From assembly GCA_020226215.1 (NCBI GenBank), contig CM035233.1, forward strand, positions 36,726,027 through 36,790,026: a DNA stretch of 64,000 nucleotides, written 5' to 3'. Under the pieces are notes generated by a model. The model made no database searches, was not told the origin of the DNA, and saw only the letters and a program-made list of their open reading frames with translations. The stretch comes from Sindora glabra. Lineage: Eukaryota; Streptophyta; Magnoliopsida; Fabales; Fabaceae. Position numbers and translations under genes: made by a program. Numbering within the stretch: the stretch's first letter is position 1; every line of letters starts with the position of its first letter. Of the stretch, positions 1 through 12,677 are shown piece by piece.

Positions 1-1149
1 CAAATGGATGAAATTGAGAATAATTGAAACTTGAACACTATGTTTTAAGGAAAAATTTTAACACCTATAAACCACTGAAAACGAGCATTAATATAATCAT
101 GGATGATGTCTAAGTGGTTGAGTTAATGAAATTCCCTCCATCGAAAAGAAATGAGTTTTTGCTAACAAATAAGTTAAAATACTATAAGTTTCATAAAGAT
201 TATACCTATAATACTAATGATTATATGACTTTGAAAGATGAAATAGTATAATTGATCTAGAATGGACATTTAGGAAAATATTGAAGAAACTTAGAAAGAT
301 TTGGATAAAATGAACAAGAATAGGAGTGATCTCTTAAAAGAACACCACTAAAAGCACCCGTCATCGAATAAACCCTTATAAGAATAGTAAATACAATCAT
401 AGGAAGTTTTACTAATGGAGGTATCTTTAAAAATGTAAAGAAAAGACACATGTATCAAATCATGTAAATCAAACAAAAGAGACAAAAGAGATCTTATGAA
501 TTGATCTTTTTTATGGATAAAGATTATAGAGACATTGATAGAGAACACGATGACCCTATGGTCATTTCCATTATAATCCATAATTTCCTTGTGGAAAAGA
601 TAATACAAACTAAGGGAGTTTCGACAATATACTATAATCTCATATTATTGATAAAGTGAATTTCCTTAAATCCATGTTAAAAACCTATAATAAAGCTTTT
701 TAAGTAAATAGGTGTAGGTTGAAAGGATAATGACATTAAAAGTAAATTTTAAAATAACTCCAAAAATACAGAATGTTGAAATGAACTTTTTAATTGTTCA
801 ATTAGATAATCAAGCCTTCATTAAATCAGGCAAGAGTGATTATCTCAAAACCATATCTCTTGATGAAGTTCCCCCACTGTAAGTATTGAATAAGTTTATG
901 TAAACAAAATAACCATTCAAAAATTGTTACATGGTAAGCCTTGAATATCTAGCATAAATAGATCAAATAGAAACCACATTTCAAAAAGCCACCTTAAGAT
1001 TCAAACATGAATACCAAATGGTGGATTTAATGTTACTAGATCTTTGAGACATAAATTTCCAAAGACCAGAACCCTTATCAAATCTGGAAGAGGTTCATTT
1101 GTTCAAAGAAAAAGATAAAAGAATAATATATATGACAAATGATCTAAAC

Positions 1150-2080
1150 AAAAATGATAGACTAAAGTTTATTAGGCTACTTAAGGAGTATGCTAAAGTT
1201 TTTGCTTGGAAGCCTTTAGATATGCCTCAAGTGGACATTAGTATAACAAGTCACTAGTTAGCATTAGACCTAAGTGTTAAACTTGTTTAATAAAAGGAGT
1301 AAAATTTTGGACTAGAATGAAATTAAAAAAAAAGCCTCAAAGTTATTAAATGCTAGATTTATCTGAGAGGTCAAACACACAACATGGTTAGCAAATGTCA
1401 TTCGGGTAACAAAAAATGAATAAATAATAGAGGATATATGTAGATTTTATTAATTTAAACATAGTTTACTCAAGAGATACTTATCCATTATCTAATATTG
1501 ATTAACTAGTGGATTATGCATTGGGATTTGTGCATTTAAGTTTCAAAGATGCATTTTTAAGATATATCTTATTAAAGATGAATCTAAAAAATGAAAATAA
1601 AATGGCTTTTGTTATAGATGAAGGCATATTTTCTTATAAAATGATGCCATTCAAATTGAAAAATGTTAGAGCAACATATTAGCATTTAATGAACAAAATC
1701 TTTACAAAATAGATTGTACAAAGTGTAAAGGTTTATGTAGATGATATACTTCTTAAATCCAAAGATGAAGCATAACATTAGAAAAATCGAAAAGAAGATT
1801 TTAAAGTACTCAAGAAAAATTTTGAGATTAAACCTCATAAAATGCACTTTTGGCATTCGAGTGGGAAAATTCAAAGGATTCATGCCTATTGAATAAGGAA
1901 TTGAAGTGAATCCATTGAAATGTCAGGCTATAATCAATATAGCAAACCTTAAAATAACTAGAAAGGTCTAGGTGCTAAATGAATGCCTCACAACACTTAC
2001 ATGTTTTATGTTCAGGTCAAGGAATAAACTTTTACTTCTTTATAAATTACTAACTAATACAAAAAAAATTTCTTAGGATA
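1150..2080 (+). pseudogene. Reverse transcriptase remnant of element A
   Basis: The segment shows the plant gypsy RT series in order: EYAKVFAWKPLDMP before the domain, a SRDTYPLSNID-type stretch, FKLKNVRATY followed by a stop where the family has Gln, then VKVYVDDILLKSKDEA with the catalytic YVDD. It is broken by stops and at least two frame changes, so it is a pseudogene. The first catalytic Asp region (HLSFKDAFL) is still readable. Confidence 0.8.
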
Positions 2081-2479
2081 ATTTTTTATGCGGAAGTATT
2101 TATCTAGCAAAAAAATTAGCTAGTTTCACTGTTAGCTCTCTCATGACCCTAACAAATGAGCCATTATATATTTACTTTATGACATTAAAAGAAGCTATAA
2201 GTTCTATAATTATAATAAAAAAGGATAATAAAAACTCATATATTTTGTTAGTAAAGTACTACACGATACTGAAAAGTGATACCAAAGAATTGAAAAGTTA
2301 GCATTTTCCTTCCTAATGACAGCAAAGTAACTCTAACTATATTTCTAGATTTACAAGATTATGGTCCAAAAAGACTAACCTACTTAACAAACACCCTAAA
2401 AGCCTAATTTGGTTGGATAACTAATACCATAGGTAGTTAAATTATCGAAATGTGACGTAATATTTGGAATGAGAAAAGT

Positions 2480-4395
2480 GAACAAGGCATTGGTAGATTT
2501 TGCAGTTGAGTTAACAAAATAGGAACATGAACCTACGATGATCGAATGAACACCTTATATGGATGGGTCCTCTAATAAAAAAGGAAGTAGAGTGGGCATT
2601 ATCCTAGAAGAACCATAAGGAATATTATTAGAATATGCATTGAAATATAGCTTTTATGCTATGAATAGCTAAGTGAAATATAAGGCTTTAATAACCACAC
2701 TATAATTGGCTAAAGAGGTAAAAGCCAAAAGGATACAAGCATTGAGTGATTCCTAACTAATAATAAACTAAATAAAGGGAGATTATGAAATGAAGGAAGC
2801 CATAATGAAGTAGTATGATGAAAAGACAAAGAACTTGTTAAAAACTTTCAAGTATGACATAAAGAGGATATTGATAGGGCAAAATGATTGAATAAATTCA
2901 CTAATAAAACTCGTTAATGCTCATATAATAATAAATAACTGAATAATCATTCAAGAAACTCTAGACAAGCCAAGCATCACAAAAAAGGGGAAGTAGTAAT
3001 AATAAAGACATAATAATCTTGGATATTTCCCATTATACAATACTGATTTGAAGGGTTATTGCCAACCTATGCTAATAAAGCTAAAAAGATCATTAGAGGA
3101 GCCTCTTATTTTTCATCCATAATAGTGAACTATGTAAATAAAAGGCTTCTCTTTTCCTTTGCTCAAGTGTTTAGGACTAATTGAATTAAACTATGTTTTT
3201 AGAAAGTTGCACAATGGTAAATCTGGAAGTCACATTAGCAAACCTACCTTGGTAACCAAGTTATTCATTAAAGGTTTTATTGGCATATGATAAGAACAAA
3301 TGCCTTATTTATAGTGAGAAAATATGATAATTGCTAGAAAAATAAGAAAATGTCAAGGAAATGATCTAAAATCCAACATCCAATCACCACAACATGGTTG
3401 TTCACTCAATTAGGTGTGAATTTCCTCATACCATTCTTAGAAGCACTTGGACAAAGATGTTTCCTTTTGGTAGTAATAAACTATTTTACCAATTGGATCA
3501 AAGTCAAACCTTTAACAATGATTAGTACCTAAAGTGCACAAAAGTTCTTATAGAAATGCATAATACGCAAATGAGCAAGGTTGTAATCACTTTTTGATAA
3601 TATATATATTTCTATACTCACTACTTATAATATGTAGGTTTGAACTACTAGAGGCAATAGTAATAAATAATGACACCTAATTTATAAGTAAGGAATTCAT
3701 AAATTTTTAGTAAAAGTATATTTTATGAAAATGATATTCAAATATTAAGATAATCTTTTACTAACATAATTTTCTGAATGAAAAGCAACTTATGCATAAG
3801 ACAAAAATTCTGTTCATTAGAACACCTAAAGACAAACGGATAAGTGTAGCTATACAATCGGATGATTCTAGATGGATTACAAAAAAGGATTGAAAGTATA
3901 AAAGGAATTTCGATAGAAAAGCTCTTAATATGGTTTGGTTTTATTGAACAACTTCACAAATAAGGACAAAAGAATCACTGTTCTAACTAACATATGAAAT
4001 AGAAGCAATGATCCTAATAGAGGTAGCAAAAATATCCAAAAAAACATAAATTATATGAAAATGGAGAAAATAAAGAAAGAAGACAAGAAGAGTTAGACTT
4101 ACATGGTGAAATTCAATTAAATTTACTATTGAGAATGACTAAGTATAGAACAAGATAGCTAGGTTTCACAATAAAGGAGTACATAAAAGAGCTCTTAAAG
4201 ATGGTGACCTAGTCTTAAGAAAGATAGAAGGAAGCAAAATCAATAGTCAAGCTAGAAAATTTATGCCCTTTTAGGAAGGGCCAAATAAAATTAAAGATGT
4301 TTTGCAAAAATGGGACATATTGGTAAGAAACTTTAAAAGGAAAACTCCTATCAAGAACATGGAATATCTCCAATTTGAAATACTATTTCATATCA
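2480..4395 (+). pseudogene. RNase H and integrase remnant of element A
   Basis: RNase H reads TPYMDGSSNKKGSRVGIILEEP, then KYKALITTL and LAKEVKAKRIQALSDS, matching the plant gypsy RNase H pattern ending in EYEALIAGL-LAKE. Integrase follows with WLFTQLGVNFLIPFLEALGQ and FLLVVINYFTNWIKVKPLT. The C-terminal domain reads ARFHNKGVHKRALKDGDLVL, and the reading ends near 4395. In-frame stops in RNase H fall mainly where the family has Gln codons. Confidence 0.8.
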
Positions 4396-4489
4396 TTTTG
4401 TAGTTATAAATAAAATTTATGTCCTATAATAGCTTTTGAATGAATACATTAGTTAATCATTAGAAGATAATTTTTGGTACTTAAAATCT

Positions 4490-4850
4490 TAAGTAGAACT
4501 CTTTCAATAAACCAAGCAAATAGTTGAAAGAGCCCAAAAGAGACTCTTTTAGCTACTAAACTAATCCATTAGTCTGATAAGCCTAAAAGGTAATCCTTGA
4601 GCTTGAGTAGGATTTCTTTGATAAACTGAGCAAATAACTTAAACAAAAAGCTCATTAGAGACTCCTACACAACTAAATTATTTTATTAGTCTAATAAATC
4701 TAACAACTAATTTTTTAGCTTGAGTGGGATTCTTTCAATAAATTAAGCAAATAGCTTAAATAAAAAGCTTGAGAGAATCTCCCTTAGCATCTAAATTGAC
4801 TTTTAAAAAAAAAGCCTAAAATAAATCTTCTAGTATAAAGCCTATCTTTC
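4490..4850. repeat. Three diverged tandem repeats of ~115 bp, downstream of element A pol
   Basis: A unit containing ctttcaataaaccaagcaaa recurs at 4501, 4616 and 4732, giving periods of 115 and 116 bp. Each unit continues through a similar aaagagact / attagagactcct stretch and a ctaataa-rich tail. The copies are clearly diverged, so the array is old. Its position between integrase and the expected 3' LTR fits the repeat-rich 3' untranslated region of large plant gypsy elements. Confidence 0.8.
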
Positions 4851-4880
4851 AACATTTAACGAAGCACTCACTTGGTAATT

Positions 4881-5145
4881 AAGAAAATAGAAGAAATCTT
4901 TTAAACATTTAAGTAGATAAATATCTTCATAAAGAGATAGCCCATTAGAAGCCATCTCCACAAAGTTATCATAAGGTGGTCAAGAAAATAAAGGAACTCA
5001 TCAAAACATTTGAGTAGATAAGTGTCCTAAATAACCTCTTGATGAAAGGATGGCCTGTTGAAAGCCATCACTACAAAATTATCAATTTCACTCTAGGATA
5101 AAACTACTTAAAGAAGGCCTATTGAAAGCCATTACTAAATTAACA
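4881..5145. repeat. Second tandem repeat family, about 2.5 copies of ~105 bp
   Basis: The unit begins aagaaaataga at 4881 and aagaaaataaa at 4982. It carries aacatttragtagataar and, further on, a cycle resembling gcccattagaagccat / gcctgttgaaagccat / gcctattgaaagccat. The last copy is partial. It is unrelated by eye to the preceding 115-bp family. Confidence 0.7.
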
Positions 5146-5268
5146 ATTTAATCTGAACAAATTTATCTAAAGCACTTATTATGTTAAAAACTTCCAACAA
5201 ATTTTAGGTAAAACCCATTTATATTCAAGTCAATAATTATAAAAAAATTATATTGTTATGTTAAATCT

Positions 5269-5790
5269 TTAGGACATCATCATTTTCTTTTTCGTCCATA
5301 AGGATGTTAATGTCCATGAACAACTTGGACAAGTTAATCAAAAGGTCTAGGAAAAAATGACCAATTTGAGCTTTAATCTTCTTAAAACCTTTCAAGTACA
5401 TGGCATAAAAAATAGCATCATTTTCTTTAATTTCTTGCTGTGTTTTTTTTGCTAAATGACTAGATAACCTTACAACTCATTGTCCTGATTGGATAATTAT
5501 TTCCTTAAAGCCCCTAACTTTGTTTTTTTTCTTTAGCTTAGTATTCAAAAGGTCTCTCTTAAATTTCAATCGATCAAATTTAAATTACAATTACAACTTT
5601 TGATTAAGGATCTTAGTGACCTTTTTTTTCTACTCAAAAGTTTGTACTTGCACTTCTTTCAAATTCTTTTGACAATTCTTCATTTCTTTATAAGTTTTAT
5701 TTAAATGGCCTTATAGATAAGACATGGTGTTGGGATCAATACCATTGAACTTTGATAATAGGGCCTCATTATCTTTATATATTATCACCA
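5269..5790 (-). pseudogene. Decayed antisense ORF downstream of gypsy pol
   Basis: Reading the minus strand from about 5790 to the TAA at 5269 gives one long frame of roughly 170 codons broken by only about five stops. It includes KFNGIDPNTMSYL, a charged helical stretch (GHLNKTYKEMKNCQKNLKEV) and ENDAIFYAMYLKGFKKIKAQ, ending ILMDEKENDDVLKI. The rest of the plus-strand element is far more broken in this interval. Additional ORFs, some antisense, between pol and the 3' LTR have been described in plant Ty3/gypsy elements. Membership in that class is inference. I recognise no enzyme domain; the product looks coiled-coil. Confidence 0.5.
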
Positions 5791-8359
5791 AAGACAAGAC
5801 ATTCACTTACTTTTTAAGTAATAAATATCTTTATATATTTATCTTTATATAAGTCACTTATGACCATCCAATCAAATTTCTTTTCACTTACTTTTTAAGT
5901 AATAAATATGTTATAATCATGATCCTTCAAGAACAACATCTAATTAATAGAAAATAAAGCCAAGTCCATATCCATATATCATAAGGCATAAATTGTCAAG
6001 ATTCTCTAAAGTCATATTAGCACTCATCACCAAATTATCTAAACAAACCCTAATCTTTAATTTTCCTATTCACTGAACAAGTTTAGTTTTTGCCATTTTT
6101 ACTTTTATATTCCTCAACTGATCCATAAGACAATAATTTTCTTTTTCTTCTGAGATAGAGCTATAGTAAGAACCTCTAAAGTATGTTTATAATCTTATTT
6201 AGTTAGATGTTAAAGTTCTCAAAACCTTTTGTGGTAAAATTGGAAGTAACATAGGATAAAAGATCAAATTGCACTTTTGTCTATTTAACTATGGCATCAG
6301 GAGATTTTTCTCAAGAATATTCAAATTAAATTGCAGTTAATAACCTTTCTACTTTTTTAAAGTAGGAATCTTTTCCTTGGAATGTTTATATTTGTAAGTG
6401 TTTAAGTATTTAGAATATTTATACTTAACCACTGGAGAATTAATTCTTGCTTATCTATTAAATAAGAATCTAGATACCGAACTTTGTACAGTTTAATTCT
6501 TTCCTCCCATTGAACATGATGAATAGAAATACCATTGTCATTTAACTAAAATGAATGTACATCTTACTCCACATTTGCTTTAAGAAATGAGTCTTTCTAA
6601 TATTTAAAGCTTGTATCATTCTTGCTTAGAATTATTTGATTAGATGGTTGAAATAAATGCATCCATTCACTTTACTTTTAACTTAAAAAAGTAGAAGAGA
6701 AAAACAAAAATCTATTTTAGGAAAGGACATATTTATGCTCATAGGACATAACGTCAAAACTAATGATAAAAATCCATATTAAAAGGTCAATTGAGTAGTG
6801 TATATGTTTAGACTTCACAGAACTTCATAATGAAAAAAGGGTAAAAGGAGGAGCAAGTTCAAACAATGAAGTCAGTCATAAAACTTAAAAAAAGAAATAG
6901 GTCATAGGTATATTACTCATTAATCAACTTAACAAACTATAACCTAATAACATCTATACAAATTAATCCTTATAACAGATATCTTATAAAGAGTCTATTT
7001 ATGCCTAATCGATTCATTTACTAGATGTCATTTAGTTTCTCACATTGACGTCTATCCAAGAAAATTTTAGGTAATTGCCATGAAGTTGGCAAGCCTTATC
7101 CACTTCACTCAGACCTTTTAACTAGTTAACCATTATGGCTGAAATAAGTGAAGGGTAAATAACATGCATGGAAATAAGCATGAATGGATTCAAGTCCTAT
7201 TTCTAAATTTAACAATGTTTGATTATCATTTAAGTCACTCAAAGTTGCATAATCTAAACAGTGACAATCCATTAAAAGAAAACTAACACACTTTTAGAAA
7301 TGTTAGAATGAAAATAATAAAAGGACAAGTGGTTAGTGAACAAAAGAATGAAAAGCATAAAGGGGTAAAATGTAACTAAAGAATAAGAATAGTAGAAAAA
7401 ATCATAAGAAATAGATGAAGAACATCTATAGAAGTATGATAAGAAAAAAGAATGAAATCATCTAAGAAAACTACCACTCGCAAAATAAGAAATCAAAATC
7501 CTAAAGTTATTTGTAGAAAACCCAACAATATTAGCAGGCGTCTCCATGGCATTCAAACTAAAAACTAGAGAAATGTAACAAATGGCAACAATGATGCTTG
7601 CTAAAAAATGAGAAAATTAAGGAAACTAGTAGCTGAAATCTTATATTAGCATTGTCAATTTGAAGTTGCTTGCAAACGCTTAAAGTTTCCAATTAAAGAC
7701 TATGTTAATCTATCAATAAAGGAGGAGGTTGAGAGAGAAAAGTAAACTTAGAAGTAAAAATGAAATAAAAGGAAAAAGAAGAAGTGACACTTTAAGAAAA
7801 AGGAACATGAAATTTAAAATAAAACAAGATTAAACAACTAGGATCAAGTAAATATAGTGCTAGATATTTACTAGAAAATTAGGGTCATCATGATTATTAA
7901 AAGAATTAAACAGTTTTAATACATGAAATGACATATTCCACAATGAAAAAAGGGCAAGTGATAATGAATAATTAACTAGATTTTTCTTATTGGAATGGAC
8001 TAAAAGATGAACTTAGCCTATCTTTCCTAACTTGGCCTGGCATCAGTATGGCATCCTTCAAACTCTGATGGCCTAGACTTCAAAAAGAACTTTTACCAAA
8101 CCTAACATCCTAATGGATATAGACCCAATCCTTTCTCATGATGTCACTAGAACTTGCAAAAAATTTCTAAAACCCATAGTAAAAAGTCTTAATAGCATAA
8201 TGATATTGCTCATATATAAAGGTTATTGTCATTTGATTAAGGCAAATTGAACACCTTAATCTTATCTAGTGTAATACAAAATTATCAAAACTATACATTT
8301 TTAATTTACAATTGTAAACAATACAATATTTTATGATATATGATTTAAATTAAAAATTA
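5791..8359. other. Unassigned AT-rich sequence, probably 3' remains of element A
   Basis: No gene or convincing domain is visible on either strand. A short direct repeat (cacttactttttaagtaataaatat) occurs near 5805 and again near 5884. The region probably includes the worn 3' end or LTR of the upstream gypsy element, but I found no second LTR copy to prove it. Confidence 0.4.
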
Positions 8360-8384
8360 TAGAAGGTTAGATTTGTCAAAACAA
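8360..8384 (+). repeat. hAT left target duplication and terminal inverted repeat
   Basis: Bases 8360-8367 (TAGAAGGT) are the left target-site copy and 8368-8384 the left terminal inverted repeat. Both TSD mismatches to the right copy are A/G transitions. Confidence 0.8.
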
Positions 8385-9249
8385 TCTAACTAAGCTAAAT
8401 TAGGTTAGCCCAACAGGTAGAAGTTATATGCCAAGTTAATACTAGGTCAAGCCATTTTTTCACTAAGTTAGGTTACATTAGTATAATCCCAATCCCAAGT
8501 TGATATTTACTAGGTAATTTTAGGTGGGTTCAAAACTTATTGTGTTTTAAATATTAATTTCAAATAAAAAGTAGTATTTAATTAAAGTTTATTTTTATTA
8601 TTGTTTTTGTTATTATTATAATAAAATTTTAATTTTTTGTTAAAATAAAATTATATTTAAAAAATAATAACCATAAATAATAAGTTATAAAAAGGACTTT
8701 AAGTCTTTAATATAAAATAATATTTGAAAATCACTTTTCAGACTTCTAGTAGAATTAAAAAATTTATTTAAAATTTTAATTTATAAACTATAATTTTAAT
8801 ATAAAATATTTAAAAAATTTAAAAATTAGTTCAACTTTAATGGAATTATTATTATTATTAATCTTAAACAAGACTAATATTAAAATTGTAAGAAAATAAA
8901 TTAACACATGCTATTCTTTTATGTAGAAAATCCTTAAATATAGAAATTAAAACCATAGGACCTAGTCCAACAAAAATTTCATTATTTGTAAATAAAATAG
9001 ATACAAATATTTTGCTAAGTAACTTTATAAATTATAATATATGAATATATCACTATTTCTACTTTTTGCCTCTTTCATTAAATGATGATCCATTTTCTCT
9101 ATCTTCCATATCATACCAATCCTTTAAATAAACAACCATGTCTAAGCTTTTGTAACTCTTTTATAGATGCTTATCATCTAGATTTTGTTCGCGAAAAGAA
9201 AATAAACATTTTGATGCCATTGAGGATATTAGAGGAGTTAGTATATCAT

Positions 9250-9479
9250 GACTTATAAGAGAAAGTATATGATATTTTGTGCTTTCCACCATTCTAAAAT
9301 ATCAAAATTTGGCATATTAACAATAGGTATAAGTAAGTAAGAACTAAGTTCATTGTTGATTAATGGGGAATTATTAGTTACAGTTAAGAAATTTTCATAT
9401 TCTTCAATGTATGATATGAATATTCTTGAAAAAGATGAAGAACTTATTACATGAATGTAAAGAATTAAATTTACCATTA

Positions 9480-9540
<61 letters not shown>

Positions 9541-10900
9541 TCTCATGCAATAACATTGTTCATGTATGATTCTTTATCAAATTCATATTACATATTTACA
9601 TGATATTTATTTAGTACATGTTTCACTTTTAATTCTTTAAATTTAGGATCCATAATTGTAACTATAATATATAAAAAAAGAATAACTTTAAAATATTTAT
9701 TATTTACTCCTTTTTAGTAGGCATTCATTAGTAATAATTTTAAAACCATTAACACTTCTGAATTTTGAAAATGCAAAACTACAACCAAGCAAATCTCCAA
9801 GCATAGAATGATTTAAAGGATAATAAGAATCGGATAAAAGATTAGTTACTCTATAAAATATTTGTAAAAATTGTAAACAACTTTCTATCTCTTATATTCA
9901 GCATTTTCAAGATGATAATTACCTTGTATTTTTTGTTGAATAAAAAGCACTCATAATATTTTTATACTCTAAACAAAATTCTAACATGTTTACAAACATC
10001 TTATAGGGGCATTCTAGGTTTCTCAAATAGGTGCACACATAATTGTTTCCAACCATGCTTTCTAACAACAAATGATTTGAAAAATAAAATTGTATTTCTA
10101 AGATTTTGTACAAGTATAGAAATAACTTTTAATGCATCTTGAATAACTAAATTTAAAATATGGTATGCCCATTTAAGATGAAAAAATTAAGCATTAAGAA
10201 GAGGATTTAAAAGCAAGATTGAAATTCTAATAGTACTAGTATTAGTAGATGCATTATCAAAAGTAATTAAAAATAATTTATTTGATATTTTGTACTCATT
10301 ACAAGTATTTATTATGTAACAAGCAATAATTGATGCATTATGTCGTAATGGAATAGGTTTAACACAATTTTTATGTAAAATAAAATTATTATCAATATAA
10401 TAAGCAATTACACAAATATAACCCATTTAAGATGGTGATGTTTAAATATTGATGTAAATATGATTCTACTTTTGAATTTTTCAAAAAAATTTGCTAAAAT
10501 TATATTATTTTCATTAAATTTTTTTTACAATTTATTAACACTGGTATTCTTACTCATACTAGGCTATTAATGATTAAAGTATTAAAAAAGCTAATTAAAT
10601 TTTGGATAACTTTTTAAAATAAAAAGTATTTTGGCATGACAAATTCATCTATAAAATTAATTTTCACAACTATCTTAGCTAGGCATATTAGGATCATTTT
10701 TTGAGCATTTACAATATTTGCATATTTAGAAGAGTAATGACATCTCAATGAAGTAGTACTAATGGAGCTATCATACTTATAAGATTTTGAACAACATTTG
10801 CAAATTTTTTTTATCTTTTTTAGATTAAAATGATTCCAAATATTAGAACATTTTGATCTTTTTGCTAAATTGATTGAGGATGAGGGATTATTTATATTCT
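9250..10900 (-). pseudogene. hAT transposase remnant
   Basis: Read on the minus strand, a BED-type finger lies at about 10880-10720 (SNIWNHFNLKKIKKICKCCS, then TTSLRCHYSSKY), keeping the CxxC pair and a His. The core at 10426-10187 reads GYICVIAYYIDNNFILHKN, then KLFLITFDNASTNTS, matching the Y-I-VT-HYID-W and IT-DNASAN segments of hAT transposases. The C-terminal dimerisation motif is at 9370-9270 (ELSSYLLIP, FDILEWWKAQN). Open stretches of 64-79 codons remain but no full reading frame. It resembles the Ac/RICESLEEPER type of plant hAT. Confidence 0.8.
9482..9535. repeat. (AT)n microsatellite inside the hAT element
   Basis: An uninterrupted run of about 27 AT units follows the C-terminal coding end of the hAT transposase remnant. 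Confidence 0.97.
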
Positions 10901-11451
10901 TATAACTACAAGCATGTCATGAAGAAGAAAGATGTCAAGCAAAAAGATGAAAGGATGCAAATTTAGGTTTGCTTGAAAAACCATTTATAATTTCATTATT
11001 TGAAAAATTGGTACGTACATCTAAAAAATTTTGGTTATCTAAAAAAATTTACATATAATTAGGATAATTCAAATTCATGTTTACAATTAATAATAATATA
11101 AAAAATTTAACTAATGCAAAAGTTAACAAAAATGACAACTATAAAATCAATAATAATACTATAAGAATTGAATAATATAAAATTAAATAACAATTATAAA
11201 AGTATAAGTAGAGGGAATTAAAGAGTTTCACCAATAACCTTTATGAAACAAGAATTGAACAATTTAGAACTTCATGCACTACTTTCAATTTTATGCTAAA
11301 TTAGAAACTTGAACACTTGTAGATAGAAATTTTGGATAATATAAAAGATTGAAGAAAGAAAAATAAAAGCTTATGCTTTGTTAGGAGGAAGTATTTATAG
11401 AAGAATAAAAATATTAAAAAAATAAAAACTTATTTGTTACTTTTCTGTTGT

Positions 11452-11493
11452 TGCAATGCAATAGCTAGTCACTTTACTAGCCACTGCATTACA
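11452..11493. repeat. Short hairpin inside the hAT element
   Basis: Arms 11452-11469 and 11476-11493 are 18 nt each with three mismatches and a 6-nt loop. This is a structural observation only; no function is assigned. Confidence 0.6.
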
Positions 11494-12677
11494 ATGGATG
11501 GTGGAACTCATCTCATGAGTGTCATTATTACTTAATAGACCAAAACCAAAAGTCCACTAATTGATGATATATTATATATAATATAATATAATAGATATAA
11601 TACGTGCTTGGCAGGTCAACCTACCTAAATTTTGCTTAAGTTTTGGGAGTGCGATCAAATAGCTTTCTTAGATGCTGCATTAATGCATAGTGGAATCTCC
11701 TTTTTTGGTGTGAGCTTCATGCCCCTCTTGGTTTGGTGCATTTTACGAGATGCTATTTGGTGGAAATTACTATAAATTGGTGGAAATCACTATACATGAT
11801 GGGTTGAATAGTGTTAGGTTTCAAATTAAATATTCTTATTAGATCGGATTAATTTTATTGGACCTTTACTACATCCTGTGGACGTGGACTTAGATTATTG
11901 ACATAGAGGCCTGTTTAGTGTTGCTATTTAAGCTTGGGAGCTTTCATTTGGAACTATTTTATAGAAGTTGTTAGTATTTATATTTGTTACCATGCTCCAA
12001 TTCTTTTCCCTATTTAAAGTATTGCTAGGTTATTAGGAATTATTTATCTAGCTTATTGTTGGATGATTTGAAGTTTCCCCTTACTTAAGAGGAGATGGCT
12101 TTGGGGAGTTTAGGTTCAAGAGCCAATTTGTTAGCATTTATCTTTATTCTTATGTATTGTGTATTTGGCTTCCAATTCAAATTATTTAGTTCCCAATCAC
12201 TTATCTATATTTCAAATTCAAAATAGGATAAAAGGATTATAATGTGAGAATATCTCATTTGAGAACATCTATTCCAATGCAAAAGGTCTCCAATTGAAGT
12301 GTAGTTTGAGTCCTTTAATATATTTAAGATAAACAAGCACATTATCATATAAATTCAAAGATCTTTCTAATAATTCAATTATACGCATCAATGTAATATA
12401 TTATATATAATATATATGTATACATATATATACATATTAATTAATTAATCTTATATCTTAAGTTACTTATTTATTTCATATTATCACTACTACTAGGTTA
12501 ACAAGCTAACCCAATAGCTTAATAAGCTTGCATTAACCAATCCTAATTTTTTACTAAGTCAGGCTAATCAATTCCAATCTCTTATCAAGTCAAATTATTG
12601 TTTTCATTTTTTATACTAATTCCAATATCAAGTTAGATAAAATTATATTAATCTTAAATCAATCTATTAGATCTAAC

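Larger units (their letters stand above)
1..4395 (+). mobile_element. Decayed Ty3/gypsy LTR retrotransposon (element A), 5' part outside the window
   Basis: Translating the plus strand across many stops and frame changes recovers the pol order of a plant Ty3/gypsy element. The end of gag is at about 118-270 (FPPSKRNEF, then YYKFHKDYTYNTNDY, a worn zinc-knuckle-like linker). Protease follows at about 505-760 (HDDPMVISIIIHNF), then reverse transcriptase at about 1150-2080 with the YVDD box at 1734-1745, RNase H at about 2540-2860 (YMDGSSNKKGS), and integrase at about 3060-4395 (FLLVVINYFTNWIKVKPL; C-terminal GDLVLRKIEGSKINSQARKF). The order PR-RT-RH-IN is the known Ty3/gypsy order. The element cannot be active: stops and frameshifts occur throughout. 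Its 5' LTR lies off the window and no 3' LTR was recognised. The style of polyprotein suggests the Tat/Athila side of the family, which is inference. Confidence 0.88.

Noticed and set aside
257..608. Minus-strand frames of 64-86 codons at the left edge
   Set aside because: They lie antisense to readable gag and protease sequence of element A, so they are shadows.
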